Assembly: GCF_001483965.1 (NCBI RefSeq)
Contig: NZ_CP010796.1
Coordinates: 1,116,001 to 1,180,000 of the forward strand
DNA from: Carnobacterium sp. CP1
GTDB lineage: Bacteria; Bacillota; Bacilli; Lactobacillales; Carnobacteriaceae
Direction of reading: 5' to 3'
Length of the DNA: 64,000 bases
A program made the translations under genes and the position numbers. Shown piece after piece: positions 42,728 through 53,244 of this stretch (the first letter of the stretch is position 1; the number at the start of each line of letters is the position of its first letter). The notes beneath the pieces were generated by a model that was not told the origin of the DNA, did no database searches, and saw only the letters and a program-made list of their open reading frames with translations.

Positions 42728-44557
42728 TCATCTTGATTTTTTGATCACTTGAATTCCTTGAGCTGGAATAGTTTTTTCAGCCAAACCTTGTTTAGTTAAA
42801 AAAGCTTGGATATCAAAAGAATAGTCTGTTGTGGTTTCTTTTGTAGTGAACGTTACTTCTTGGTCTGATACGTTTATCAAAAGAACGAGGTATTCTTCTT
42901 CGCTTAAGTAGCGTACGATTCCTAAGACTTTTCTAGTTGAAAAAGCGTAATAGTCTCCTTCTTGTAAGGCAGCTTCTTCTCTTCTTAAAGCTATCCATTC
43001 ATAAGCATAAGACTGGATCGTTTTGTTTTCTCGCCCCCATGGAAACATTTTGCGATTCGCAGGATCTTCTCCACCTTCTACCCCCGCTTCGTCTCCATAA
43101 TAAAGGCAAGGTATTCCTGGCAAAGCGAACAATAATGCTAAAGCTTGCTTTAAGGCCGGTACATTATTTTGAACAGCCGTTAAGATTCTTGCTGTATCAT
43201 GGGTTCCTATGTTGTTAAAATTATTTTTAAAGGCTTCTGGAGGATAATTTTCTTTTAGATGCATGCTTCGCAAAGCTGCTTCTTTCGTTGTAATGGTATG
43301 GTTTAATACCCCGATAATGATTTCTCGAAAAGGGTAATTCATGGCGCCGTGCAACATACCGCCTTCAAGATAATGGCGACGCTGCTCATACGCAATTTTG
43401 TTGGACGCATCTTCCCAGACTTCTCCGATCAACACCGGTTCAGCAATCGTTTCCTCTAACGCCTTTCGGATACCGGCTAAAAAAGAGTCGCTCAACTCAT
43501 CAGCCACGTCAATACGCCACCCTCCTAACCCTAATTTAGACCAGGTTCGGATCACACTGTCCTTACCAGCGTAAATAAAGTTTTGAACTGCTGGCGTTTC
43601 TTTATTAAGAGTCGGTACATCCTTGATACCCCACCATGATTGGTACTCCTCAGGAAATTGATCAAAGGTGTACCAATCAGCGTACTCGCTTTCGCGCGAC
43701 TGGTAAGCTCCAAGGTCATCATACGTTCCGTAACGATTAAAATACCGGCTATCCGCTCCTGTATGATTAAAGACGCCGTCTAAAATAATATGGATACCCA
43801 ATGTTCGAGCTTGTTCGATTAACTCTTTAAAAATGGCTTCATCGCCAAACATGGGGTCGATTTTCAAAAAATCTCCCGTGTCGTATTTATGATTGCTGCG
43901 AGCTTCAAATATAGGATTTAAATAAAGGATCGTGATTCCTAAGTTAGCTAGATATGGCAGCTTTTGAATAATGCCTTTTAAATTCCCGCCAAAAAATTCC
44001 CAACGCATAATGTCGCCTATTTCATCTTTTAAATAGACAGGATCATCTTCTGGTGAAGCATAAATAAATGAATTTTTCTTAGGATGGGAAACAATTCCTT
44101 TCTCGTTTCCATTATAAAATCGGTCAACAAATATTTGATAAGCTACTCCTGACCGATACCATTCAGGAGCTGGGTCATCATATAAATAACTAGTTAGCTG
44201 ATATTGTTTGATGTCTTCAATTTCATAATACGTTTCTCCTAGACCGCCCAATTGGTATCGATTATTGCCATAGTAAAGAGTTTCAACATGATTGTTTAAG
44301 GGATAATCGATTTTAAAGTAATAAAAATACAACCCATTGCCTTCGCTTAATTCAAAGGTAGTCTGATAATTCCCTTCTTTTACTGCCTCCATTTCAATTT
44401 GAAAGCTCTGTCCAAAATCTTTGTGGATCATAAGATAGACTGCATGGATAGCGGGCAATTGGCAGTTGATGGTAAACACCACTTGGCTATCCACTTTTAA
44501 AGCCCCAAATGGTGTTTTATAGTTGTTTGACCATGAATTATAGGTTATCTTTTCCAA
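42728..44557 (-). CDS. GH13 alpha-glycosidase (cyclomaltodextrinase/neopullulanase type)
   Basis: 609 aa with an N-terminal CBM34-like beta domain (about 1-120) and a GH13 barrel. Catalytic motifs are DGVFNHTG, GGWRIDVADE (nucleophile Asp), LIGEVWED (acid Glu) and NNIGTHDTARI. It hydrolyses alpha-1,4 and some alpha-1,6 links in maltodextrins. No signal peptide: cytoplasmic, consistent with its place as last gene of the glycogen operon. The TTG at 44557 is chosen from AGGAAGG 8 nt upstream; a GTG at 44596 has no clear ribosome site. Confidence 0.9.
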   Translation of the reverse strand: MEKITYNSWSNNYKTPFGALKVDSQVVFTINCQLPAIHAVYLMIHKDFGQSFQIEMEAVKEGNYQTTFELSEGNGLYFYYFKIDYPLNNHVETLYYGNNRYQLGGLGETYYEIEDIKQYQLTSYLYDDPAPEWYRSGVAYQIFVDRFYNGNEKGIVSHPKKNSFIYASPEDDPVYLKDEIGDIMRWEFFGGNLKGIIQKLPYLANLGITILYLNPIFEARSNHKYDTGDFLKIDPMFGDEAIFKELIEQARTLGIHIILDGVFNHTGADSRYFNRYGTYDDLGAYQSRESEYADWYTFDQFPEEYQSWWGIKDVPTLNKETPAVQNFIYAGKDSVIRTWSKLGLGGWRIDVADELSDSFLAGIRKALEETIAEPVLIGEVWEDASNKIAYEQRRHYLEGGMLHGAMNYPFREIIIGVLNHTITTKEAALRSMHLKENYPPEAFKNNFNNIGTHDTARILTAVQNNVPALKQALALLFALPGIPCLYYGDEAGVEGGEDPANRKMFPWGRENKTIQSYAYEWIALRREEAALQEGDYYAFSTRKVLGIVRYLSEEEYLVLLINVSDQEVTFTTKETTTDYSFDIQAFLTKQGLAEKTIPAQGIQVIKKSR

Positions 44558-44630
44558 TATAAAAACCTTCCTTAATCTGCTTTGATTCAGATACACAGAT
44601 GATAGAATCTTTCCATCTGAACACGATTTT

Positions 44631-47066
44631 TTAAATGGGTTCCGTTAAATGAATGTATTGTTGTATCGCGGGCAATTGAGAATCGGTTTTCCAAATTTCT
44701 TCTGCGTAGCGTTTGATCGTAAAATCGGCTGAAAACGGACCTGAACTAGCTATGTTCAAAAGAGACTTTTGGTTCCAAGCCATTGGATCCTGATACAATT
44801 GATCAACTTTTTCTTGAACTTCAACGTAACTTTCAAAGTCTTTCAGCACAAAATATTCATCATTGTACTGTACTAATGAATCGAAAATAACTCGACCTTC
44901 TGTTTCGATCCCTGGAATAGTCCCGTCAATAAAAGTATTTAAAACACGTTGCAATCGAGGATTTGAGTCGTAAATATCCCGCGAATGATAAGTGCCATTT
45001 TCGTAAAAAGCATAGACTTCTTGATCGTTCAACCCAAACAAGAAAATATTATCCTCTCCAACAAAATCGCGGATCTCCACATTGGCTCCATCTAATGTTG
45101 CCACTGTCAAGGCACCGTTCAGCATCAGTTTCATATTGCTCGTTCCAGAGGCTTCTTTGCCAGCCAATGAAATCTGCTCGCTCACTTCTGCAGCTGGAAT
45201 GATCAATTCAGCTAATGAAACGCCATAGTTTTCCACAAAAACGACTTTGATTTTGTTGCCGATAGCTGGGTCGTTATTGACCATATCAGCAATAGTATTA
45301 ATTAACTTGATGATTTGTTTCGCATAAACATAACTGGGAGCAGCTTTTGCTCCAAAAATAAAAACACGCGGTTGGATATCTAAATCAGGATCATCTTTGA
45401 TTTTTAGATAGCGATCCAGAATATGCAATGCATTTAACAGTTGACGTTTATAGGCATGCAAACGTTTGATCTGTACATCGAACAATGCAGTCGGATCCAA
45501 CTCTATTCCCATTTCTTTTTCTGCATATGCAGCGAATTGTTTCTTGTTTTCTAATTTGATTTCAGCAAGCTGAGCTAATGTATCTTCATTATTGGCAAAA
45601 GATTTAAACAGTTTTAACTCAGACGGATTAGTTTTCCATGCGGTTCCGATTTTGTTGTCGATCAATTTTGTTAATCCTTCGTTAGCTAAGTGCAACCAAC
45701 GCCGCTGCGTGATACCATTCGTTTTATTATTGAATTTAGCTGGGTACATTTGATAGAAATCTCGTAAGACTTCATGCATCAAAATTTCGGTATGCAATTT
45801 AGCTACACCATTGACGCTATGGCTTCCAATAATAGCCAAATGAGCCATTTTCACATTCCCGTCGGCAATGATCGTTGTCCGATACGTTAATTCTGGAGTA
45901 TATAATGGCAGTTTTTTATCGATATGCCGTTGGTTGATTTCTTCAATGATTTGGTAAATACGCGGCACTAATTCTTGAACCATACGCACTGGCCATTTTT
46001 CCATCGCTTCTTGTAAAATAGTATGGTTAGTATAACTCATCGTTTTTTGAGTGATTTCCCAGGCTTGTTCCCAGCTTAGTCCTTCTTCATCCAAAAGAAT
46101 CCTCATTAATTCTGGAATGCATAAAGCCGGGTGAGTATCGTTGATGTGGATAGCAACTTTATCTGGAAAATGCTGCCAAGTTAATACCATTTGTTTGTAA
46201 TAACGGACAATACTTTGAACCCCTGCCGAAGTAAAGAAATATTCTTGCCTTAAACGCAGAATCTGTCCTTCATAATTTGAATCATCTGGATACAAAACTT
46301 CAGTGATTTGGTTCACCTTCTCACGATCAGCAATCGTATGGTAATGGATTTCTTCTTCAGGTGGAATTTCAGCCGACCATAGCCGCAAATTATTCACAAC
46401 TTCATTTTGGTACCCAATCATCCCTGTATCATAAGGGACCGCTAAAATGTTTTGTGTTTGAGAGTAAATCGGTTTTAAGCGGCCATCAGGATCTTCGCTT
46501 AAGATTGCTTGCCCGCCAAACCGAACCATCACGGCTTTATTTTCTTTACGCACTTCCCATACATTGCCGTCACGCAGCCAGTTTTCGGGCAGCTCAACTT
46601 GATATCCATCAACAAATTTTTGTTGGAATAAGCCGTAACGGTACCGAATGCCGTTGCCGTTGCCTGGAATACCTAGTGAAGCAATCGAATCCATAAAACA
46701 AGAAGCCAACCTTCCTAATCCGCCGTTTCCTAACGCCGGGTCTACTTCTGCACGTGCGATAACTTCAAAATCTAAGCCCATTTCTCTTAGACCATCACGA
46801 ACAGTATCCAAGATTCCTAAATTAAGCAAGTTGCTTTTCAGCATACGTCCTGGTAAAAACTCCATCGAAAAATAGTACACTTGCTTCACTTGATGTTCTA
46901 AGTAAGCTTGATTCGTGTGACTCCAGTTGTCTGCACTATAAACTTTCAAATAATTTCCTAATGCTGTATAGTATTGGATCGGCGAAGCTTCTGAAAGATC
47001 AAAAGCATACAACCCTTCAAATGTCTTACTAAAGTCTTCTCTAAATTCTTTTGTCGTTAAAACCAT
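44631..47066 (-). CDS. glgP: Glycogen/starch phosphorylase
   Basis: Phosphorolyses alpha-1,4-glucan to glucose 1-phosphate. 811 aa of GT35 with YYFSMEFLPGRMLKSNL near 65, GNGGLGRLASCFMDS near 112 and the PLP-lysine signature EASGTSNMKLMLNG near 650. GAGGGG lies 5 nt before the ATG. It follows glgA by 162 nt, a gap holding two hairpins. Confidence 0.96.
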   Translation of the reverse strand: MVLTTKEFREDFSKTFEGLYAFDLSEASPIQYYTALGNYLKVYSADNWSHTNQAYLEHQVKQVYYFSMEFLPGRMLKSNLLNLGILDTVRDGLREMGLDFEVIARAEVDPALGNGGLGRLASCFMDSIASLGIPGNGNGIRYRYGLFQQKFVDGYQVELPENWLRDGNVWEVRKENKAVMVRFGGQAILSEDPDGRLKPIYSQTQNILAVPYDTGMIGYQNEVVNNLRLWSAEIPPEEEIHYHTIADREKVNQITEVLYPDDSNYEGQILRLRQEYFFTSAGVQSIVRYYKQMVLTWQHFPDKVAIHINDTHPALCIPELMRILLDEEGLSWEQAWEITQKTMSYTNHTILQEAMEKWPVRMVQELVPRIYQIIEEINQRHIDKKLPLYTPELTYRTTIIADGNVKMAHLAIIGSHSVNGVAKLHTEILMHEVLRDFYQMYPAKFNNKTNGITQRRWLHLANEGLTKLIDNKIGTAWKTNPSELKLFKSFANNEDTLAQLAEIKLENKKQFAAYAEKEMGIELDPTALFDVQIKRLHAYKRQLLNALHILDRYLKIKDDPDLDIQPRVFIFGAKAAPSYVYAKQIIKLINTIADMVNNDPAIGNKIKVVFVENYGVSLAELIIPAAEVSEQISLAGKEASGTSNMKLMLNGALTVATLDGANVEIRDFVGEDNIFLFGLNDQEVYAFYENGTYHSRDIYDSNPRLQRVLNTFIDGTIPGIETEGRVIFDSLVQYNDEYFVLKDFESYVEVQEKVDQLYQDPMAWNQKSLLNIASSGPFSADFTIKRYAEEIWKTDSQLPAIQQYIHLTEPI

Positions 47067-47128
47067 AAAAACCCCTCTTTTCTTAACTTCAGAATCGATT
47101 CACAGCAACGTTGTGCAAAGATAAAAAT

Positions 47129-47232
47129 AGCCCCAATTTTGAACACAGTCAGATTTTCTCCTTCGGCTATTCAATAATCAGGGCTCTTTCAATTGCTACG
47201 AAATTCGCAGTAACAGCATTTCCAGCTGTTAC
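47129..47232 (-). other. Intercistronic hairpins between glgA and glgP
   Basis: GTAACAGC/GCTGTTAC (47210-47232) covers the glgA stop. A second stem pairs 47176-47185 with 47129-47138 over a long loop. Neither has a full T-tail, so RNA processing or partial attenuation is more likely than termination. Confidence 0.45.
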
Positions 47233-48656
47233 AATGCTTTGTACTGTTCAATATAGCTTTCAGTTGATTTTTCCCAACTGAAATCCTGCTGCATTGCTTG
47301 TTCGATCAAACTGTCCCACTGATCAGGTTCATCATAGTAAACGGTTAAGGCTTGATCAATGGTCTTGAGCATTACATGACCTCGATAATCGTAGAAACTA
47401 AAACCTGTTCCTTTGCCTGTAACAGCATTGTACGGCTCAACAGTGTCTTTTAAGCCGCCTGTTTCATGCACGATAGGCAATGTTCCATAACGAAGCGAAT
47501 AAAGCTGAGACAAGCCGCAGGGTTCAAAAGCTGAAGGCATTATAAACAAATCGCTGCCGGCATAAATCTGCTGTGCTAACGTCGTATCAAAATCAACGAT
47601 GACTTTAAACTTATCCGGATAACGCCAAGTAAAGTAACGGAAACTTTCTTCGTATTCCGTTTCTCCTGTACCCAAAATCAAGACTTGGATATCTCGCTGC
47701 ATCAGTTCATCCATTTTTTCTTGCAATAAATGGCATCCTTTTTGCGTTGTCAAACGACTCACCATCGACATCAAAGGCACTTCAGGTTCAATTGGCAAAC
47801 CAACGCGCTCTTGCAGTAAAGCTTTATCCAAAGCTTTACCGCTTCGATCATCGATCGAAAAGTGAGCTTCAATCTTGTCATCCGTTGCTGGATTGAAAAC
47901 ATCGTAATCAATTCCGTTTAAAATGCCGCTTAATTTGTAATTATTTTGGCGTAAAACACCATCTAAACCTTCGCCAAAATAAGCGGTTTGAATTTCTTGA
48001 GCATATGTTGGACTAACAGTAGTGACATGATCTGCAAAAAATATACCGCCTTTTAAACAATTGACATCTTCATAATACTTCAGCCCCTGTTCGTGAAAGG
48101 CATTATAACCAATTCCATACCAATCAGATAAAACAGCTTGATTGTAAATACCTTGAAATTGAAGATTATGAATGGTCAACATCGTTTTGATCTCTTTGTA
48201 TTGCTTGATCCAGTGGTATTTATCTTTCAACAAGACCGGAATAATGGCAGTGTGCCAGTCATTTACGTGCAATACATCTGGTATAAACTCAATTTTTTCC
48301 ATCATTTCACAAATAGCTTGTGCGAAAAAAGCATACCGCTCGCCGTCGTCGTCAAAACCATAAATACTAGGACGATCAAAGTAATAAAGATTATCAATAA
48401 AATAATATGTTACATTATCTTTTATTAATTTTTTTATGCCGCAAAACTGATTACGCCAGCCGACTTTCACTTCAAACTGCATGACATCTTCTAATTGGTC
48501 TTTATATAGTTGCGGCATCGTCGTATAAAATGGCAAAACGACGGCTACATCAATTCCTTGTTTTTTTAATTCTTTCGGCAGCGCACCGGCTACATCGCCT
48601 AAGCCCCCTGTTTTAAAAAAAGGTGCACATTCAGCTGCTGCAAATAATACTTTCAT
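47229..48656 (-). CDS. glgA: Glycogen synthase
   Basis: Adds glucose from ADP-glucose to the growing glucan. 475 aa of GT5. The ADP-glucose motif is KTGGLGDVAGALPKEL at 16-31, HVNDWHTAIIPVLLK lies near 155, and the C-terminal PSAFEPCGLSQLYSLRYGTLPIV carries the E-x7-E region. AAAGGGG precedes the ATG. It starts 6 nt after glgD. Confidence 0.97.
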   Translation of the reverse strand: MKVLFAAAECAPFFKTGGLGDVAGALPKELKKQGIDVAVVLPFYTTMPQLYKDQLEDVMQFEVKVGWRNQFCGIKKLIKDNVTYYFIDNLYYFDRPSIYGFDDDGERYAFFAQAICEMMEKIEFIPDVLHVNDWHTAIIPVLLKDKYHWIKQYKEIKTMLTIHNLQFQGIYNQAVLSDWYGIGYNAFHEQGLKYYEDVNCLKGGIFFADHVTTVSPTYAQEIQTAYFGEGLDGVLRQNNYKLSGILNGIDYDVFNPATDDKIEAHFSIDDRSGKALDKALLQERVGLPIEPEVPLMSMVSRLTTQKGCHLLQEKMDELMQRDIQVLILGTGETEYEESFRYFTWRYPDKFKVIVDFDTTLAQQIYAGSDLFIMPSAFEPCGLSQLYSLRYGTLPIVHETGGLKDTVEPYNAVTGKGTGFSFYDYRGHVMLKTIDQALTVYYDEPDQWDSLIEQAMQQDFSWEKSTESYIEQYKAL

Positions 48657-48662
48657 CAGAGC

Positions 48663-49832
48663 TTAAGCCCCTTTCTCTGCTTCGATCACTGCATTTTTCT
48701 TGATCACTAAAACGTCTTCAGGAGTTCCTTTAAGACTGACCCCCGCGCCGACTTTTACTCCTTTATCTAAGATCACGTATTCTAAGTGAGATCCTTCGCC
48801 AATCTCGCTGCCTTGCATCACGACTGAGTGATCGATCACAGCTCCTTTAGCCACTTTCACTTTACGGAAAATCAATGAGTTTTCTACTTTTCCTTCAATG
48901 AAACAGTCACTCGCGAATTGAGCATTCTTAACTTCAGCTTCTTTAGAATAAAAGGTTGGCGCACCATTTTTAACTTTTGTAATGATAGCATCGCCACGGT
49001 TAAACAATGCGTTGTAGTTATCTTCATTTAACATGTCCATGTTTGCATCAAAGTAACTTTGAATATCATCGATGTCTTTTAAATACCCAGTGTACTCATA
49101 TCCGTAAACTTTATTGTGTTCCAATTGGTTTTTCACCAACAGCAACGTATCCCCTTTTAAGTTTTGTTTGCCAGCTTCAGTCGTCAATTCAATGAATTTC
49201 TCAGAACGCATAATGGCAATTCCCATGCTCAAAGCAACTCTCCCCACTTCTTCAGGAGTGTGACTAACCAAGTTGATGCCAGTAATTCTATCCGTTCCTT
49301 CAGCATCAAAAGAAAAATGAGATTCTGCAGCACTTGCTGTGCACGTTTCTTTTGGCACATTTTTATACATGATCGTCACATCGGATCCTTTTTCTTGGTG
49401 GTAATGCAAGAGCGGTTGAATGTCAATATTGCACAACATCTTGCTGCCCATCACAACAACATAATCTGCTTTTGAACGGACAACATAATGGATTTGGTCA
49501 TGATAAAAACTGCTTAGCTGGTTCGGTTGATGAGTTTCCACAGCTTCTTTTATATCAATCTCCGTATGAGGAAACAATCCTCCGCCAATAGAAGAATCTA
49601 ATCCCCAAGAAGCTCCGCTGCGAATATGATCGTGCAAAGAACGTCCATTTCCCGTCAAGAAAAAAGCAGCTGATTCGATTTCAGCACTGTGTAAACTTGT
49701 AAAAGGAAAATCAATTAATCGATACCGGCAGCCGAAGGGCAATGAGGTAATCGGCCGTGTATCGGTTAAGGGCGCCAACCTTGAACCGTCTTCATTTAAA
49801 TTTAAAATAGCACATACTTTATGCTTCTTCAT
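48663..49832 (-). CDS. glgD: Glucose-1-phosphate adenylyltransferase regulatory subunit
   Basis: 389 aa, paralogue of GlgC with the same nucleotidyltransferase and left-handed beta-helix layout. The pyrophosphorylase loop, GGQGTRLG in GlgC, is altered to [10 protein letters not shown], as in Bacillus GlgD, which modulates GlgC and is not catalytic on its own. It overlaps the end of glgC by 14 nt. Confidence 0.93.
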   Translation of the reverse strand: MKKHKVCAILNLNEDGSRLAPLTDTRPITSLPFGCRYRLIDFPFTSLHSAEIESAAFFLTGNGRSLHDHIRSGASWGLDSSIGGGLFPHTEIDIKEAVETHQPNQLSSFYHDQIHYVVRSKADYVVVMGSKMLCNIDIQPLLHYHQEKGSDVTIMYKNVPKETCTASAAESHFSFDAEGTDRITGINLVSHTPEEVGRVALSMGIAIMRSEKFIELTTEAGKQNLKGDTLLLVKNQLEHNKVYGYEYTGYLKDIDDIQSYFDANMDMLNEDNYNALFNRGDAIITKVKNGAPTFYSKEAEVKNAQFASDCFIEGKVENSLIFRKVKVAKGAVIDHSVVMQGSEIGEGSHLEYVILDKGVKVGAGVSLKGTPEDVLVIKKNAVIEAEKGA

Positions 49833-50967
49833 CTTTTAGTCCCCCGATCTCTTCACTGTATCCAACAACCGCAATTTCTTTTTCTTTTCCAATGATCTGA
49901 GCTCCATCATGAATTCTGGCATGTTCGCCAACAATAGCGTACTCTATTGTAACGTTTTCCCCAATAGTCACATCTGCCATTATAAAACTGTCTTTCACAA
50001 CCGACCCTTTTCCGATTTTGACGTTATGAGACAAAATGGAATGCGCCACTTCTCCCGCTACATAACATCCGTCAACAATCATCGCATTCGTGACGTTGGA
50101 AGCAGCTGTTAAAAATTGCGGCGGTGCAGAAGGGTTCTGTGAATAAATGCGCCAGTCTGAATTCCGGATATTCAAAGCATGCGTCGGATCTAAAAATTCC
50201 ATATTCGCTTCCCAGAGACTTTCAATGGTCCCTACGTCTTTCCAATAATCTCTAAAGGCATATGCAAAGACATTTTCGTTATTTCTTAAGTAAGCAGGAA
50301 TAACGTGTTGTCCAAAATCTTCCATCGTCCGCTCTTTAGCTTGGTTATCGATCAGGTATTTTTTCAACATGGCCCAATCAAAAATATAGACTCCCATGGA
50401 AGCTAAATTGCTTTTTGGCTCTTTGGGTTTTTCTTCAAATTCAATGATCCGTCCTGTTTGGTCGGTATTCATAATACCAAAACGCGGCGCTTCTTCGATT
50501 GGAACAGGGATCACGCCGACTGTTAAAGCCGCTTTCTTCATTTTATGGAAAGCCAGCATTTCTTGGTAATCCATTTTATAAATGTGGTCTCCTGAAAGAA
50601 TCAATACGTATTCTGGATTGTGACGATCGATAAAATCAATGTTTTGGTAAATAGCATGAGCTGTTCCTTTGAACCACTTTTCTCCTTCTACACTAGAATA
50701 GGGTTGAAGGATCGTTGCGCCTCCATTATGAATATTCAGACCCCAAGCAGCTCCATTGCCAACGTGGCTGTTTAGTTCTCTTGGCTGATATTGTGTCACT
50801 ACTCCGACATTTTTAATACCTGAGTTAACGCAATTGCTTAAAGCAAAATCAATGATCCGATACTTTCCTCCAAACGGTACTGCTGGTTTTGCAATTTCTT
50901 TCGTCAATTTTCCTAAACGCGTTCCTTGTCCACCTGCTAGAATCATAGCTAACGTTTCTGTTCTCAT
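49819..50967 (-). CDS. glgC: Glucose-1-phosphate adenylyltransferase
   Basis: Makes ADP-glucose from glucose 1-phosphate and ATP, the committed step of glycogen synthesis. 382 aa: [34 protein letters not shown] at the N terminus, GTAHAIYQN near 101, the sugar-site [17 protein letters not shown] near 148 and FEEKPKEP near 176. The C-terminal beta-helix follows. The start is fixed by homology, but no AGGAGG stands at normal distance; the nearest is 42 nt upstream in front of a 14-codon leader ORF. Confidence 0.95.
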   Translation of the reverse strand: MRTETLAMILAGGQGTRLGKLTKEIAKPAVPFGGKYRIIDFALSNCVNSGIKNVGVVTQYQPRELNSHVGNGAAWGLNIHNGGATILQPYSSVEGEKWFKGTAHAIYQNIDFIDRHNPEYVLILSGDHIYKMDYQEMLAFHKMKKAALTVGVIPVPIEEAPRFGIMNTDQTGRIIEFEEKPKEPKSNLASMGVYIFDWAMLKKYLIDNQAKERTMEDFGQHVIPAYLRNNENVFAYAFRDYWKDVGTIESLWEANMEFLDPTHALNIRNSDWRIYSQNPSAPPQFLTAASNVTNAMIVDGCYVAGEVAHSILSHNVKIGKGSVVKDSFIMADVTIGENVTIEYAIVGEHARIHDGAQIIGKEKEIAVVGYSEEIGGLKDEEA

Positions 50968-51008
50968 AATAATGGTCGGAAGAATAGAAAAACCTTATTC
51001 TTCCTCAT
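50964..51008 (-). CDS. Candidate leader peptide coupled to glgC
   Basis: Fourteen codons ([14 protein letters not shown]) directly after AGGAGGG; the TGA stop overlaps the glgC ATG as ATGA. A hairpin GGAAGAATA/TATTCTTCC (50978-51004) lies inside. The ribosome site abuts the ATG, so initiation may be inefficient. Purely sequence-based. Confidence 0.35.
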   Translation of the reverse strand: MRKNKVFLFFRPLL

Positions 51009-51072
51009 CCCTCCTTTTATGTTTTCTTCTATAATTAACCATTGGTGCAATCCAACCATTGCTTCTATTTTT

Positions 51073-53001
51073 CTAGTTCATTTTTGGTACTCCCATCACT
51101 CGTTTAGGCCGTAAAATCACCACACTCATCGCTGGTAAAATCAGTTCTACTGAATAGTCATAACCATTCATGGGCTCTTTAGCCGTTTTTAAGGTTCCTT
51201 GCCCCTTTGTCCAAACGCCGCCAAACTCAATCATCTCTGTATTCAGCACCTCTTCATATTGACCTTCGTAAGGTACGCCAACCTTCATATGGCGTCGTTC
51301 AATAGGAACAAAGTTACAAATAACGATTAAGAAATCACGAGCTTTTTTGCCTTTGCGCAAGAATGTCAAAATTGTTTCTTCTGCGTTATCCGCATCCAAA
51401 ATTTCTATACCTGAAGCTTCGTGGTCTATTTCCCAAAAAGCTCGTTCTTTTTTATACAGTTCATTGAGTGTCTGCATAAAATAGCGGTGTTTGCGGTTCA
51501 TTTCATCTTCCAGACTGCTCCATTCCAATTCTGAATGAACTCGCCATTCTAAAAATTGACCAAACTCATTTCCCATAAAATCTAACTTTTTCCCGGGATG
51601 AGCCATCTTGTAAGCTTCCATTGTCCGTAAACCAGCAAATTGATTGTAGCGATCGCCAGGCATTTTATGCATCAGAGATTTTTTCCCATGGACAACTTCA
51701 TCATGTGAGAAAGGCAAAATAAATTTTTCATTAAACGCATACATAAACGAAAAAGTAATTAAGTTAAAGTGGTGTTTTCGCAAAAGTGGATCCATTTCGA
51801 AGAATTTTAAGGTGTCGTTCATCCAGCCCATATTCCATTTGTAATTAAAGCCTAGACCGCCTTGAGCGGCTGGTGCGGTTACTTTGGCCCATGCAGTACT
51901 TTCTTCCGCAATCATAAGCGTTTCCGGATGGCGTTCAAAAACGGTTGTCGTTAATTTTTGGATAAAACTGACTCCTTCACGGTTATGGTTGCTGCCATCT
52001 TCATTCGGAATCCATGGGCCTTCATCATAATCTAGATACAACATGCTGGAAACAGCATCTACACGTAAACCGTCTAAGTGAAACTGTTCTAACCAAAACA
52101 AAGCATTGGAAATCAAAAAACTGTGAACTTGTGCTTTGCCTAAATCAAAATTCATTGTACCCCATCTGAAATTTTGGGCTTTGTTGCTATCGGTGTATTC
52201 AAACTGCGGAGTACCGTCAAAGTAAGCCATGCCATAATCATTGCGGTTAAAGTGTCCTGGAACCCAGTCCATAATAACGCCGACATTTGCTTGATGAGCT
52301 GCTTCAACAAAGTTTTGCAGCTCTTCCATTTTCCCAAACTTAGAAGATACAGCGTAATACCCAGTCAGTTGATATCCCCACGAAGCATCTAGCGGGTGTT
52401 CCATCAACGGCATAAACTCAATATGGGTATACCCCATTTCTTTAACATAAGGAATCAATTCGTCTTGTAATTCCGGTAGGCTATACCAGGATCCATCTGC
52501 ATGGCATTTCCATGAACTTAAATGCACCTCATAGATATTTAACGGCCTTTCTGTTGCTGTGCGCCGTTTTTTATTGGCCATCCATAAATGGTCTTTCCAT
52601 TTTTTTTCTGGTAAAGCTTTTACGATCGAAGCATCTTTTGGACGTACTTCAAATTCATGAGCGTATGGATCGATTTTAAGTTTCACTTCGCCATTTGCTT
52701 GTTCAATACGGTATTTATAACATTGTCCTTCTTGAGCATTTTGACTAAACAGGGTCCAAACCCCTGTTTCATCTACTTTCTCCATTGGCAAACCTTCTGT
52801 CCAATCACAAAAATCTGCTACTACAGCAACGCTTTGTGCATGTGGTGCCCAAACAGTAAAACGAAAACCTGCAACGTGATCAAAAACTTCAGCTGTACAT
52901 CCCAAAACTAAATAGCTGTCGAAATGCTGTCCTATATTAAATAAATACAACTCTTTAGCTAAAGCTGCTTCATATGTTTCCTTACTAACTTGTTTAACCA
53001 T
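51073..53001 (-). CDS. glgB: 1,4-alpha-glucan branching enzyme
   Basis: Introduces alpha-1,6 branches into glycogen. 642 aa of GH13_9 with an N-terminal CBM48 (FRFTVWAPHAQSVAVVADFCDW). The barrel motifs are MDWVPGHFNRND, GLRVDAVSSMLYLDY (nucleophile Asp), LMIAEESTAW (Glu) and LPFSHDEVVHGKKSL. GGGG precedes the ATG after a palindrome TTCAATATATTGAA (53015-53028). First gene of the operon. Confidence 0.97.
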   Translation of the reverse strand: MVKQVSKETYEAALAKELYLFNIGQHFDSYLVLGCTAEVFDHVAGFRFTVWAPHAQSVAVVADFCDWTEGLPMEKVDETGVWTLFSQNAQEGQCYKYRIEQANGEVKLKIDPYAHEFEVRPKDASIVKALPEKKWKDHLWMANKKRRTATERPLNIYEVHLSSWKCHADGSWYSLPELQDELIPYVKEMGYTHIEFMPLMEHPLDASWGYQLTGYYAVSSKFGKMEELQNFVEAAHQANVGVIMDWVPGHFNRNDYGMAYFDGTPQFEYTDSNKAQNFRWGTMNFDLGKAQVHSFLISNALFWLEQFHLDGLRVDAVSSMLYLDYDEGPWIPNEDGSNHNREGVSFIQKLTTTVFERHPETLMIAEESTAWAKVTAPAAQGGLGFNYKWNMGWMNDTLKFFEMDPLLRKHHFNLITFSFMYAFNEKFILPFSHDEVVHGKKSLMHKMPGDRYNQFAGLRTMEAYKMAHPGKKLDFMGNEFGQFLEWRVHSELEWSSLEDEMNRKHRYFMQTLNELYKKERAFWEIDHEASGIEILDADNAEETILTFLRKGKKARDFLIVICNFVPIERRHMKVGVPYEGQYEEVLNTEMIEFGGVWTKGQGTLKTAKEPMNGYDYSVELILPAMSVVILRPKRVMGVPKMN

Positions 53002-53014
53002 TTACAGGACCCCT

Positions 53015-53188
53015 TTCAATATATTGAACAAAAAAAGAACTATACTCATCATATTATCACTATATTTTAATGATACCAGAAAAGATACTACTTTTGTATG
53101 GAATCGTAAAAAAAGCTCCTAAAGAATAATTCCCGTTGTTTCTTTTCTATACTATTAGTATACCGCATTTTTATTGATAACGCTTTCT
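53015..53188 (-). promoter_or_regulatory. Upstream region of the glycogen operon with cre-like site
   Basis: TGATAACGCTTTCT (53175-53188) matches the cre consensus at 13 of 14 positions, near a minus-strand TATACT -10 around 53158-53163. A second, extended -10 (TGG TATCAT) is closer to the gene near 53070. CcpA control is inferred. Confidence 0.55.
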
Positions 53189-53210
53189 TTTTATTTTCAA
53201 CTAAAAAAAA

Positions 53211-53239
53211 TTCCAAACATAAATCCCTATGCTTGGAAA
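53211..53239 (-). terminator. Terminator of the FUSC-MarR-FUSC operon
   Basis: TTCCAAGCATA / TATGTTTGGAA stem (one G-U) followed by eight T on the minus strand. Confidence 0.85.
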
Positions 53240-53244
53240 TCTCT

